DNA of 64,000 nt from Capsaspora owczarzaki ATCC 30864 (lineage: Eukaryota; Opisthokonta; Filasterea): positions 434,001 to 498,000 of the forward strand of contig NW_011887295.1 in assembly GCF_000151315.2 (NCBI RefSeq), read 5' to 3'. Made by a program: the position numbers and the translations under genes. A model generated the notes under the pieces. It worked only from the letters and a program-made list of their open reading frames with translations, did no database searches and was not told the DNA's origin. Below are positions 1 through 9,973 of this stretch, piece by piece. Every line of letters begins with the position of its first letter. The stretch's first letter is position 1.

Positions 1-1741
1 AGCGCCCGCACATCTGGCTGCGCGAGGTGTTCGGTTTCACTACGTGCCCGAAGCATCCTTTGATATTTCTGGCGAAGGTGAAGCAGAGTGGCACAATGCC
101 GCCAGTCTGTGGCATGAGGCGCGAAATCCACCCAACAAACCCACAACAATCTCATCATCATCAACCTCCTCCTCATTCTCCTCCTCCTCGGCTGGACCAG
201 CTCCTCACCTTGCATCAAAGGAGCCTCTGCAACCCTCACTTGCTGTCACCAAGGAAGCCCCACTTCTTCGTTCGCAAAGCTCGTCATCAGCGAGCGTTCG
301 GTTTGGCCGGCACGATCTATTCCGCTCTGTGAGCGACACCAGCAACGCCTCGAACGCCATGTTTGTGCCGTCCGCAGAGCAAACACTGCGTGTGCCCATT
401 GTGGACGCTGCTCAAATCCAGCTGGTCGTGGATGCCCGCGAAATGTTCAGTTCCAACGGAGAAATCAGCCCCGTCTACGAGCTTCTTGCGCAGCTTGACG
501 GCCCGCCCATCACCCGACCCCTTCCAGTGGGTGATTTTGTCTGGATTGCAACTGTGAACGGCAGTAAGTGAGACCTTGCACGTCAGCAACTTCGTGGTGA
601 CCAGAGAATCTAACAAAGCAGTGGAATTTGTTTTCATTCATCAGAGGAATACTTGTTGGACTATATCTGTGAGCGAAAACGGATGGATGACTTGGAGCAC
701 AGCATTCTGGATCGCCGATTTCGCGAACAGAAGGTAATTCGCTCGCTGCGAATGCATTTCGAAAATGGAGCTGATCTTTTTGTTTCCTTGTCAATCCGAA
801 CGCAGTTTCGACTGCTGTCATGCGGGGTATCGAACGTCGTCTACATTGTTGAAGAGTTGATGAACTTTGAAGCGCAGGCGTTGTCTGCGTCGGCGCTTCG
901 CCAAGCAATGGCCAACACGCAGGTGAGTTGCAATTCCCCGTGCTTTTATCCAGCCGGAGTGTGTGTGTGATTGTTTTTCTCACCTCTTGGCCACATTTGG
1001 CATTGGTTTGGCTTCGGCTTTTTTGGGGGGCAGGTACATTGCGGGTTTAAGCTCCAATTGTCCAAGACGCCACTGGCCACGGTAAACTTCTTGAGACGCA
1101 TGACAGCATACCTTCAACAACGATACTTGGTGAGCTATTCTTGTTGTTGGAATTGTCTGCTGCTGCTAAGGCTCCGCACGCTCTCATCCTCATCCATCCA
1201 CTTGTTTTGATTTTTCACAGAACAAGGATTTGTGCGTGCTTCGCCCGGGCGCGTTGCAAGCTTTGGCTGCCCTGACGCCCGAGTCGCAACGCAATTCTTC
1301 CGCTCGCACTCTGCCACTGCTGCCGCCAGAGTACCATCTGAGCTACGAAGACTTTACCGCGCAGTCGGAGAAGAATGGTCAGCGCACGCTCAAAGATCTG
1401 ACGGCGGCTCAACTCCTCCAAATCAAAGGACTGACCTCCGAGAAGCTGAAAGAAATCATCAATGTCTATGGCTGTCTTCGTCAGTACGTCCCGATGACCG
1501 GGGGGGGGGAAGGCGTGCGTTGTCCGCAACCTTTTGCGGAGAGAGTTTGTAACTTTTTGTTGTTTGTTGATGATTCCTTGGGCTGTTCAGACTGCATGAT
1601 GCGTTTCAATCAGACTCCGTCGGCACCCTGCAACGCCTGGCTGACATCAAATTCGGTCGTGTCGTACAATGCAAGCCACTTGGAATGCCGCTTGCCAAAG
1701 CCATCGCTACTGCAATTGCCCCTCAATTGTTCCCTTCATGA
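1..1741 (+). CDS. MUS81: MUS81 structure-specific endonuclease, catalytic subunit (3' part)
   Basis: The 5' end lies outside the window. Exons: <2-563, 645-733, 806-922, 1034-1129, 1221-1483, 1591-1741 (TGA). All joins keep phase and all introns are GT-AG. The product is the ERCC4-type nuclease that works with an EME partner on branched DNA in the nucleus. Visible hallmarks are VVDAREM, VGDFVWIA, then ERKRMDDLEHSILDRRFREQK, which carries the ERKxxxD catalytic motif. A C-terminal helix-hairpin-helix follows (LLQIKGLTSEKLKEI). The order and the C-terminal tail (IKFGRVVQ...PLGMPLAKAI) match animal MUS81. A Ser/Thr/Pro-rich stretch precedes the nuclease domain. The fifth intron begins with a run of ten G just after its donor. 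XPF is the alternative, but the ERKR.DDL and REQK spacing is MUS81-like. Confidence 0.93.
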
Positions 1742-1759
1742 ATCGCCACCCCAATATAA

Positions 1760-1765
1760 AATAAA
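1760..1765 (+). promoter_or_regulatory. Poly(A) signal of MUS81
   Basis: A canonical AATAAA lies 19 nt after the MUS81 stop codon. It is the likely cleavage signal, with about 85 bp left before the next start codon. Confidence 0.55.
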
Positions 1766-1849
1766 TCAAACCCCTCCTGACTCGATTTACTGAGCACCCT
1801 CGTCTCGTCTTCGCTGGCTCACTCTTCTTTTTGTGCTACAATCTTAAAC

Positions 1850-2382
1850 ATGAGCGGAAAGTCGAAAGTAAACCCGACGTACTTTGCCGTTCCCGGCATT
1901 GGCTGGTGGATTGCCATTCTCGGTGGCCTGCTCGCCTTTGAGGTTTCTGCATTCCATCCCGACTCGTTCCCATTTGCCGTTCTGGGACCTCTTGCGAGCT
2001 TTGTCAGGTGAAGGACTGGACGAATCGAGCTGATCCATTTCGATCAAAAACCCGCGTTGCTGCTGCGATCGCGCGCTCTGGTTGTTCCAAGCACAGCCAC
2101 CTTACTCACAATGAACAACATCTCCTCTTGCCCGCTTTGCCTGCCTTTGCTTGATTGGAACGCAGGTGGCTGTCGTACGAGCACAGCTTGAGCATGCAGA
2201 TTGGATTTGTCGTTGCCATCGTCGTGCACGTATTCGAAGGCGCCTACGCCTACTCTCTCGCATCCAAGCTCAAGTTGCAGCCAAAGACAGTTGCTGCATG
2301 GACCATCCAGTCGTTCATCTGTGGCTTCCCCTCGTTGCGCCTTCTGCTGGCCTACAAGCGCAAGATCGAACGCAGCAAGTAA
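1850..2382 (+). CDS. TMEM254-like small membrane protein
   Basis: Two exons: 1850-2007 and 2166-2382 (TAA), joined in phase 2 through gtgaag...cag. The product has 124 residues. The start is the first ATG after the MUS81 poly(A) signal and gives MSGKSKVNPTYFAVPGIGWW. Three hydrophobic segments are visible: the region after GIGWW, the GFVVAIVVHVFEGAYAY stretch and the region before the end. The pattern P-LASFV ... HVFEGAYAY ... GFPSLRLLLAYKRK is the one I recall from the TMEM254/DUF4499 family, including the AYKRK basic C-terminus. The molecular role of the family is not established. Length agrees with the human protein (about 123 residues). Confidence 0.8.
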
Positions 2383-2645
2383 ATTGATTTTTTTTTTTTC
2401 TTTACCGTTCAATGCATTGTCGTCGCGATGTAGTCGATTCGAGCAATACACAATGCAATCCTGCGAGAATAGAACACAACCCCTCCTTTTTCATCTTCTT
2501 GGCTGCTCAAACTAGTGACTAATTAACAGATATATTTTTGGCGCGTTCAAAGTAGCTCAAAAAGCAACCATCCAACCAACGAGAATCAACCAAAGACTGG
2601 ACAGCGACTCCTGGGCAGCAACAAACACAACAAGAGCCGCTTCAT

Positions 2646-4875
2646 TTATTTGAAGATCTTGCCCTGGTTGAAGCTGCGCTCCTTGAATTCGTCACCCTCC
2701 CAGAGAAGGTACTCGTCGACCATCTTCTTGTCGGCGGCGTTGTTAACGTCGAGCTTCTTCCAGTTGTATGAGGGAGCATCAACGTTCCAGTCGTCGGCGC
2801 GGGAGAAGATCTGGTCCTGGCCACGGGTGACCCAGACACCAGAGATTTGGTTGTTGTCGTCAGTGCCGAAGATGCACATCGAGCCGAAGGCGAACTTGCG
2901 GAGCTTCTCGATACGCTGGAAGAAGCCAGAGATGAGGTTGGCGGTCATGAAGCACTTCTTGAGCTCCTCGGGGTACTTGTAGTCGCAGCGCCAGATGGAG
3001 TAGCCCTCACGGTCGAGGTGCTCCCAGAAGTGGGGGATGGCCTTGGTGGCAGTGTCCTCGTTAGAGTAGCTGCGCTTGAAGCCGTCGAGGTCAAAGCTGG
3101 ACTTGGGGAGCAGGGTGAACTGGAACTCGGGCTTGTTGCTCTCCTTCTCCTCCTCGTCGATGGGCTCGTCCTCCTCATCGTCGTCCTTCTTGGCGGGCTT
3201 CTTCTTCTCCTCCTTGGGCTTCTCAGCGGCGGGGGCAGCCTCCTTCTTCTTCTCCTCCTTGGGCTTGTCGGCAACGGCGGCAGCGGCGGCGCCGGCCTGC
3301 TTCTCGGTGGCGGTGAACTGGACCTTGCCAAAGACGGCGAGGAACTGCTTCTGGTTGATGAGGGTGGTCAGCCAGCGGGTGAGGTTGGGGAACTGGGCAC
3401 GGACGGCAGCGTCGGCAGCGTGCTCGAACAGCGGGATGAGGACGGAGGCGACGGTGATGTCGGCAAGGGAGACGCGCTCGCCAACAAGGTAGGTGCGGGT
3501 GCGGAGGATGGTGTTGAGGGCACCGAGCGAGTGGGTGAGGTCAGCCTTGGCAGCATCGACGGCGGTCTTGTTGTAGGGGATGGCGCCATAGATGGGGAAG
3601 ACCCAGGTGCAGACAGCGGGGAACAGGTCGTTGTTGGCAAAGCCAATGAACTGCTGGACCTGAGCGGCGGCAACGGTGGTCTCGCCAGTCAGGGTGCGGT
3701 TCTCGCCAGCGACTATTCGAGAAGGAAGTTAAAAAAAAAAATGAGTCAAGATCAGCCGGGACAAGTAGGCAGAGAAAAAGATAACCAAGGAATAGGGGGA
3801 AATGTTTGATAAAGAGAGATAGAGACAGAGAAAACGAGTGATCAGCACATATTTCGCGATATCCACACAATCTTTTCGGACAGGGATAACTGTATAATAA
3901 AAAACGAATTGTATCATCATTGTAAAGGTTGTCAAAGGGGGGCGAGGAGAAAAAGGAGGCGAAAGAAAGGTTTGGAGACGCAACGCAAATATGTGAGAGA
4001 AGAGGAAGGAGGGCCAAAAAGGACATACCAAAGCGGGCGATGGCGTCGGCATCAAAGAGGTGGGTGCCGTCGGCAGCCTCGAAGGCGGGGACCTTGCCGA
4101 GGGGGAACTTGGCAACGAACTCGGCGTTCTTCTCCTCAGCGTTGAAGGCGACGACCTCGAGCTTGACACCAGCGTACTGGGCAGTGACGAAGACGCGCTT
4201 GGCGCGGAGGTTGTGCTTGTTGGTGTAGAACTTCTGCTCGGATTGAACCGACAAGGGGCGTGAGTGTTTGTGATGATGTGCACGGAGTCACGGATATGCA
4301 TGTAGATCAAAAGCGATTGCTTGATCGAGATAGATGGAGAGAAAAGGTGGCAAGGGGAAACGAGAAAAGAAGTGTTGAAGCCATGTGCTTGTTGTAATGG
4401 ACCATGACAATTGCATCAGCGCCCATCAACAAGCTGGTCATTCCGCCGTTGTCGAGTTGTTCGAATATGAACTTTGTGATGCCAAAGTTCGTGCAAAACG
4501 CAGGATCGGAAGAAAGAGGGAGAGCACATGAAAAGTCGAAGAATCGCACATGTGGAGCAAAGCAAACAAGAAAAAAGTCACGCTTCAATCACAATCGCTC
4601 GCTCTCTCACTGCGGCTTACGTCATGCCACTCACAAACAGAATGGTGAATGACGCAAAAAGATTGCTTCATGCCATCAGAGCGAGAGACGGCAGCAACAA
4701 GCGTCGAAAGCAAGGCGCTTTGCGACGCTTTTCCATCCAGCTTCCATTTCCACCCCCCACCAGCATCGCAACTTGCGCGGCTGTTTGCAGCACTGCGTCA
4801 TGCAATCGGCAGCATTCCCTCCATCGAATCCAATGTGAAACATAAAAGTGTATCGGATTGACGTACGCCCGACAT
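2646..4875 (-). CDS. EEF1G: Translation elongation factor 1B gamma (eEF1G)
   Basis: Exons on the minus strand: 4875-4867, 4233-4029, 3712-2646. The product has 426 residues (human 437). It is the structural subunit of the eEF1B nucleotide-exchange complex. It has an N-terminal GST-like domain (FPLGKVPAFEAADG, then LVGERVSLADITVASVLIPLF), a Lys/Glu-rich linker with a repeated KPKEEKKK block, and the family-specific C-terminal domain (FWEHLDREGYSIWRCDYKYP ... CIFGTDDNNQISGVWVTRGQ). The first coding exon is inferred: the conserved GST domain opens at a clean cag acceptor with no ATG, and the only fitting upstream ATG-donor is ATG TCG GGC|gtacgt, giving Met-Ser-Gly then KFYTNKH. It is divergent with the F-box gene, 405 bp between starts. 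The opposite strand shows a long open frame that is only a shadow. Confidence 0.93.
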
Positions 4876-5280
4876 GGTAGATGTTAGACTGGACTGGCCG
4901 GGTCGGGTCCAAATCGGGGATGGAGAAATGAGCGCAAAAATCAAAATCCCAGTTCAATCCATTTCATCTACTCGATCACTCCGCTTCCCACAGGCCGCTC
5001 CCTTAAACTCTCTCTCTATTGCCTATGATGAAAATTCTATAACAAAACATCGATCTGCACAATCCGTCTCAATTGCTGCAATTCCATCATCTTTCGGAAA
5101 ACTCTGCCAGGACCAGATCGTTGGCCGCCTCAACTTGGCAAAAGACGCCAAGTTGTTCGTCTCGCCAATGGCCATGGAATTCTGCTGCAAGGTAGAATTG
5201 AGTGAAACTGAGATCCACACCTCTGTCATCACATCTCAAAAATCCAAATCCGGTCGAATTTTCAGTCTCCTTGCGAAACG
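4876..5280. promoter_or_regulatory. Shared intergenic region between eEF1G and F-box/WD40 gene
   Basis: A 405-bp gap separates two divergent start codons, so it must hold both promoters. I see no canonical TATA box next to either start, and no gene, RNA gene or repeat in it. Confidence 0.4.
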
Positions 5281-6957
5281 ATGACGAGCACCGATCATGA
5301 ACAGCCGCTGCATCTGCTGTCCCTCCCAGATGAGATCCTCGTCCGAATTCTACAGTCGCTAGATCCGCCGTGTCTGGCTCGCGTCGCACGCTGTTGCAGG
5401 CAGCTACGGCGGCTGGCAATGGACAACCTGGTTTGGAGCAAAGTGTATGACCGCGCACTGACTGTCGCTTCCACAAGAACCAGCACGCCAGCAGCAGCCT
5501 CAAATGCCAATCCTATGAACAGCAGTAGTACTACCAATGCGGCCGTCCGAGTGGAGAATCGAGCCGAAACTCGCTCCAATCGCTCCAACCCCAAATCCGC
5601 AGAGCGCCGACTCTCTCAAGCCTCGCCCGCACATGGCACCATTGATTGGCGATCAAGATACATTTGGATGTTTGGCACCTTTTCCTCCAAGGAACTGGTG
5701 GGACACACCGATGCAGTGCTGCAACTCGGATTCCAGCGCAAATCCGAACAAGCCGATTCGGACAATCCTGATTCAGACGACGACGACGAAGAAATGTCAC
5801 TAAACAACTCCTTCAACGACAATGACAATGACAAGGAGCTAGAGTTCGATTCAAGATCCTCTGAACTGCTTCTGAGTGGCTCGGCTGATGGAACCATTCG
5901 AGTGTGGGACGCATTGTCGGGCGTTTGTCGGCGAACGATTGACATTCCCACTCCGCGCCAGCCCGCTGCAATGCGGTTTTCCGACCGTCTTGACTCTGCG
6001 TGCGTCGGTGGCGAAACTGGTGAGCTGGCCGTCGTTGACGTGGAAGCTGGTCAAACTGTCACGTCCGGCTCGTTGGCCCGCGCAAGTGCCACTCAAGGCA
6101 CTCGAACCCCAACCGTAACCTCAATCTGCATGCTCAACAGGACCACCCTTATCGCTGGGCTCGTGTCCGGGGCTGTCGTGCTTTGGGACACTCGCTCGCA
6201 CTGCAGCCAAGCACATGCCACGCAACTGCTCCTCCGGCACGAAGGGTCTGTCCTGTCTGTGAAGCCAGCACCCACACACAACTCCTCACAGCAGAGCTAC
6301 AGCTACGAGTTACCCAATGAGCTCGTGACAGGCTCCCGGGATACCACGGTTCGAGTGTTTGACGTTCGTGCAAACCGCATGCGCGCGGCAGTGCGAACTG
6401 GCTTTATCGTGCGAGACACTGCTTTCTTGGACACGGGCAGACTCGCAGTGACTGGTGGGCCGTATCTCTCGCGCGGAGCCAGTGATGTCGTTGCCCTTGA
6501 CTTTTACGACTACGCCACAATGTCTCGCGTTGCGCGAGCAAAAGACGTCTGCGCCCGTTCGTCCGCGGCCATTTCGTCGCTCTCGGTGGATTCTAAAACG
6601 AACTGCCTCTTGACGAGCTCCTGGAGCGGCGGGATTGGATTGTGGAACATTGCCACGGGTGCTTCGATGCGTTCAGTCGTGCTGCCAAAGCCCCAACAAG
6701 GCGGCGAGAATGACACGCTTTCGCTCGCCAACTTGGCTCTCGGTCCGCAACGCATCTTCCGCGGTCAGCTGGATGGAACGATTCAAGTCTTCTCCCCCAG
6801 CTTAACATTGCCTCCTGTGGCATTGCCCGGTGCCTTCTTTGCTGCGAACATGTCGGATTCCGTGTATTCGGACGAACTGCGCGATATGGTGGCTTCCCGC
6901 TTTGGCAGCTCGTCGGTTACGATTAACTCGCGGTTGTCGGGCATGTTTCCACGCTAA
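5281..6957 (+). CDS. F-box/WD40-repeat protein (SCF substrate receptor)
   Basis: Intronless, 558 residues. An F-box lies at about residues 12-60 (LSLPDEILVRILQSLDPPCL ... NLVWSKVYDRAL). It is followed by an Asn/Ser-rich linker, a WRSRYIWMFG segment and seven WD-type blades. Clear blades include LLLSGSADGTIRVWDALSG, LIAGLVSGAVVLWDTRS, LVTGSRDTTVRVFDVRANR and LLTSSWSGGIGLWNIATG. An acidic/Asn-rich insert (about residues 165-185) sits just after the first blade. F-box plus WD40 architecture normally marks the substrate-binding subunit of an SCF ubiquitin ligase. FBXW9 is the closest family I can suggest, but I cannot assign orthology by eye. Confidence 0.88.
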   Translation: MTSTDHEQPLHLLSLPDEILVRILQSLDPPCLARVARCCRQLRRLAMDNLVWSKVYDRALTVASTRTSTPAAASNANPMNSSSTTNAAVRVENRAETRSNRSNPKSAERRLSQASPAHGTIDWRSRYIWMFGTFSSKELVGHTDAVLQLGFQRKSEQADSDNPDSDDDDEEMSLNNSFNDNDNDKELEFDSRSSELLLSGSADGTIRVWDALSGVCRRTIDIPTPRQPAAMRFSDRLDSACVGGETGELAVVDVEAGQTVTSGSLARASATQGTRTPTVTSICMLNRTTLIAGLVSGAVVLWDTRSHCSQAHATQLLLRHEGSVLSVKPAPTHNSSQQSYSYELPNELVTGSRDTTVRVFDVRANRMRAAVRTGFIVRDTAFLDTGRLAVTGGPYLSRGASDVVALDFYDYATMSRVARAKDVCARSSAAISSLSVDSKTNCLLTSSWSGGIGLWNIATGASMRSVVLPKPQQGGENDTLSLANLALGPQRIFRGQLDGTIQVFSPSLTLPPVALPGAFFAANMSDSVYSDELRDMVASRFGSSSVTINSRLSGMFPR

Positions 6958-7053
6958 ATCTCATTAGCGTTGCTTGATGTCAATGCGCTTTGGTTGTCGA
7001 GTACACTATTTATTGTCATGCAAAAGCGTTCAACGTTCACCCTGCGATGAAAT

Positions 7054-9345
7054 TCAATCAGAAGTCTTGCTGGTCCTTTGTTCGCTCGTGGGTGCAGGTT
7101 GGGCCACTGGGAAAGCACGCTGGAGGCGAGTTTGTGCAAATAGGTGAAGGGTGTTGGCAGACGCGCGATTGCGCACCTGACGAACAAAGTAGTGCACCTG
7201 CACACCACCAGTGCCCGCAAAGGACGTCCCGATGCGCCAAGCGGCAGTCAACAGCGGAGAAGCCGGCAGGCAACTGAAATCGTCCAGGCGAGACGGATGG
7301 GTCTCAGTGGGCGGCTGGGAAACGACGCTTGAGGCACCGGCTTCACCTTGCTCGCGCGCAAGTCGCTGCATGGCACGGCGACGCTGACGATCGTGGGTCC
7401 ACCCTTCGACGCACGGTCGAACAAACACTGTGCGGAACTGGTGCGCAGGAGAAGGTGTTTCCAGTCGCCGCGCAAAATCGTGAAGCGCTATGCCAAGGGG
7501 CGGGTAAACTTCCGCTTCCAAATTGACCTCGCGAAGAGCTCCAACCAGGGACGTCGCCACCGTGTCCAAGCTTTCAGCGGGAACTGTATACTCGTGGTGC
7601 ACCATAACGCGCGGGTCGCCAATCTGTAACAGAATGCGAGGCTGTGTGCCGAAGGTGAAAAGTTGTAAGTTTAGTTTCCGCTAGGTTCAGCCAACAACAG
7701 CAAGACAAAAGTGCTGGCAGTCCTTACATGGAGCAGATAGGTCCAGGCAATCACCCAACGAATCGTACGTCCTTGCCGAAGCTCGGTCCAGGTAACTGCA
7801 ATGTCCGTTCGCCCGTGCAGCTCTTTGAAAAGTGTGACCAGCGAGGACTTGTGTCCCAAAAGCGAAGTATACCACCTGTACAATATCGTGCAAGCAACAG
7901 CAATATGGCTGAGTCGCCTGGAGATCAAAGAAGTGGAGGTGGTCGCAACCAAATTCGGCTTACGTGATTCGCGTTTGCAAAGCCTCCGACTCTTTGATGA
8001 GCTGCCGCACAAATTCAACTTCACCACCCGATGTTACCGTTTCAGTTATTAATGCTGCTGCGGCCAACTTGGTTTGCGGGCGGACGCGTCGCCGAGGCGG
8101 CCCTGGTTCATCGTTATTTCGGGAAGCAGGTGCTGTTGTTGACTCGCTGTTCGCAAACGGGACGTGGTCGAGGGTTTCGTAAAAGGGCGGATTGCACATG
8201 ACGAAATCACACGTGCCGGCTTCGCCGAGTGCACCGTGGAGAAGCTCGTCCTCGGGTTGCTGCTGCAGAAGACGAATGCGAGCGGCAACCGCTTCGTTGG
8301 CCGCAACATTCTGCTTGGCGTGCTGCAAAGAGTCCGGGTTGATGTCCGTGGCTACAAAAGACCAGTCAGGAAACAAGGAAGTTGCCATCAAGGGATAGAT
8401 GCAAGTCGCGCCGGTCCCGATATCAATTCCGGACACTGGCTGCTTTGTGGCCTCGCCGTGTGAGTCCTTCTGGCGCTTGGTGGTTGCTCGCCGATGCAAC
8501 GTGACCAAGGATTCAATCCACAGAATGTAATTCAAGCGGCTGGGCACGGTTGGCACCAACGTACCATCAGGAATCTGCACGGTCAGTTTAAAGTCGGCGT
8601 GCAAGATGGCCTGCGACAAGGCGGCGACAGCGCGGGGCTGTGAAAAGTCCAGCGTCATCTCTGGAGACTTGTTATCGACAGGAGAGTGGGTGTCCAAGCC
8701 TGGTGCTTCTGCTTGCTGGTCGGAAGGCGGTTCATTGTCTGCTGGTTGCTTCGGGGCGGGCGCGTTGTTGGCCCGCAGGAACGCCCGGAGAGGCGCATAT
8801 GCCTCCGCCAGTTGCGAAAAGTTTGGTGGCGAAGCAATGTAGACATTTCGGCGATGAGGCGGTGCGAACGGCATGCCCAGGATGTCCGTTGCAGGTTGAT
8901 GCGGATTCGACTTGGAAGCACCCTCTGCCGCATGCTGGGATGCAGGCTGCAGTGCTCTAGAGCGTTGATCGCGAAGATACTTGTTGACTGCGCGTGTCAT
9001 CTCTGAAGCCGTGACGGACGCCTTCGGGAGGCCTTTCTGCTTGGACGAGGCTGAGCCTCCAACGACGGTCTGATCGCTCTTGCTCGTCGCCTTTGCTGTA
9101 GCATCAGGATGCAGTTCGTGGTCCCGATGGTCCTGATCTTGGTCTTCACCATCGTCATGGTCATGGTCTTCATCTTCATCTTCCTCGTCTTCGTCCTCGT
9201 CTTCGTCGCTCGGCACCAGGTAGTCGTCCGCGCTTCGATCAACGTTCCATGCGCTCAATGATAGAGGATCATCATCCTTGTCATCCTGTCGCGGCTTCTT
9301 TCTTGCGTCCGCTGAGAAGAAGGATGTTTGCGCACTTCGCTTCAT
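7054..9345 (-). CDS. METTL16: METTL16-type RNA N6-adenosine methyltransferase
   Basis: Exons: 9345-7964, 7875-7728, 7623-7054; phases fit and the product has 699 residues. The family methylates adenosine in U6 snRNA and some hairpins, using SAM, in the nucleus. Diagnostic runs are LVPTVPSRLNYILWIESL, the SAM site GIDIGTGATCIYPLMA, the catalytic motif MCNPPFYET (near nt 8180-8206) and, in exon 2, WYTSLLGHKSSL and QGRTIRWVIAWTYL. The last exon has no obvious match beyond a basic/His-rich region. The start is the first ATG of the open frame (MKRSAQTSFFSADARKK). About 230 residues precede the usual N-terminus and include a long Asp/Glu tract, absent from human METTL16. It shares a 146-bp divergent region with SCYL1. 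Confidence 0.93.
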
Positions 9346-9491
9346 TCTCAAATCTGAGATGTTTTGACAGGTTCTCAAAAATACTGACTGGATGTTGATC
9401 TGTCTTATTTGCGTTGATGCTTTAACTTGTACGAATACTAATATCGAGATTTGGCATCATTCTCAGTCTTGTCTGTGTTTCTGAGAAACAA
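9346..9491. promoter_or_regulatory. Compact bidirectional promoter, METTL16/SCYL1
   Basis: Only 146 bp lie between the two divergent start codons, so both 5' UTRs and both promoters must be packed here. No TATA-like element stands out. Confidence 0.45.
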
Positions 9492-9940
9492 ATGGGCGCG
9501 CAGCAAACAAAGGACTTTCCATACGAAGTCAGCCCGACTGTCTCTGCCACAGTGTCGCTGTGGGAGCTCCGCGACGGCACTCGCAAGGTCAGCTCTTTCC
9601 CTCTGAATGAATGAACCTTTTGCGCTTTGCATTTGTGTGATGATGCTTGGCCACGTCCCTCAATGGAAAACTCAATGGAAAGCCAACCAAACGCTGTAAC
9701 TGTCCCCTCCCCCTTCCTCCAACTGCAGGCGGACAAGTCGCCCGTCTCGGTCTTTGTGGCAGACTCGGCGCGCTTGCCTCATGAGAGCATGGTGGCCGCG
9801 CGAGACTCCTTCCGCAGAATGAGGACGCTGATGCATCCAAGCTTACTACGCTACGTGGACGGCGTCGACCTCGAAACCAAGGTGTACATTGTCACAGAGC
9901 CCGTCGTCCCACTCAGACGTGCTCTCGATGCTGCGCAGAG

Positions 9941-9973
<33 letters not shown>

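Noticed and set aside
2847-3809. Long plus-strand open frame (320 codons, Leu/Val/Gly-rich)
   Set aside because: It is the antisense of the eEF1G last exon, an effect of codon bias. The minus strand has clear family motifs.
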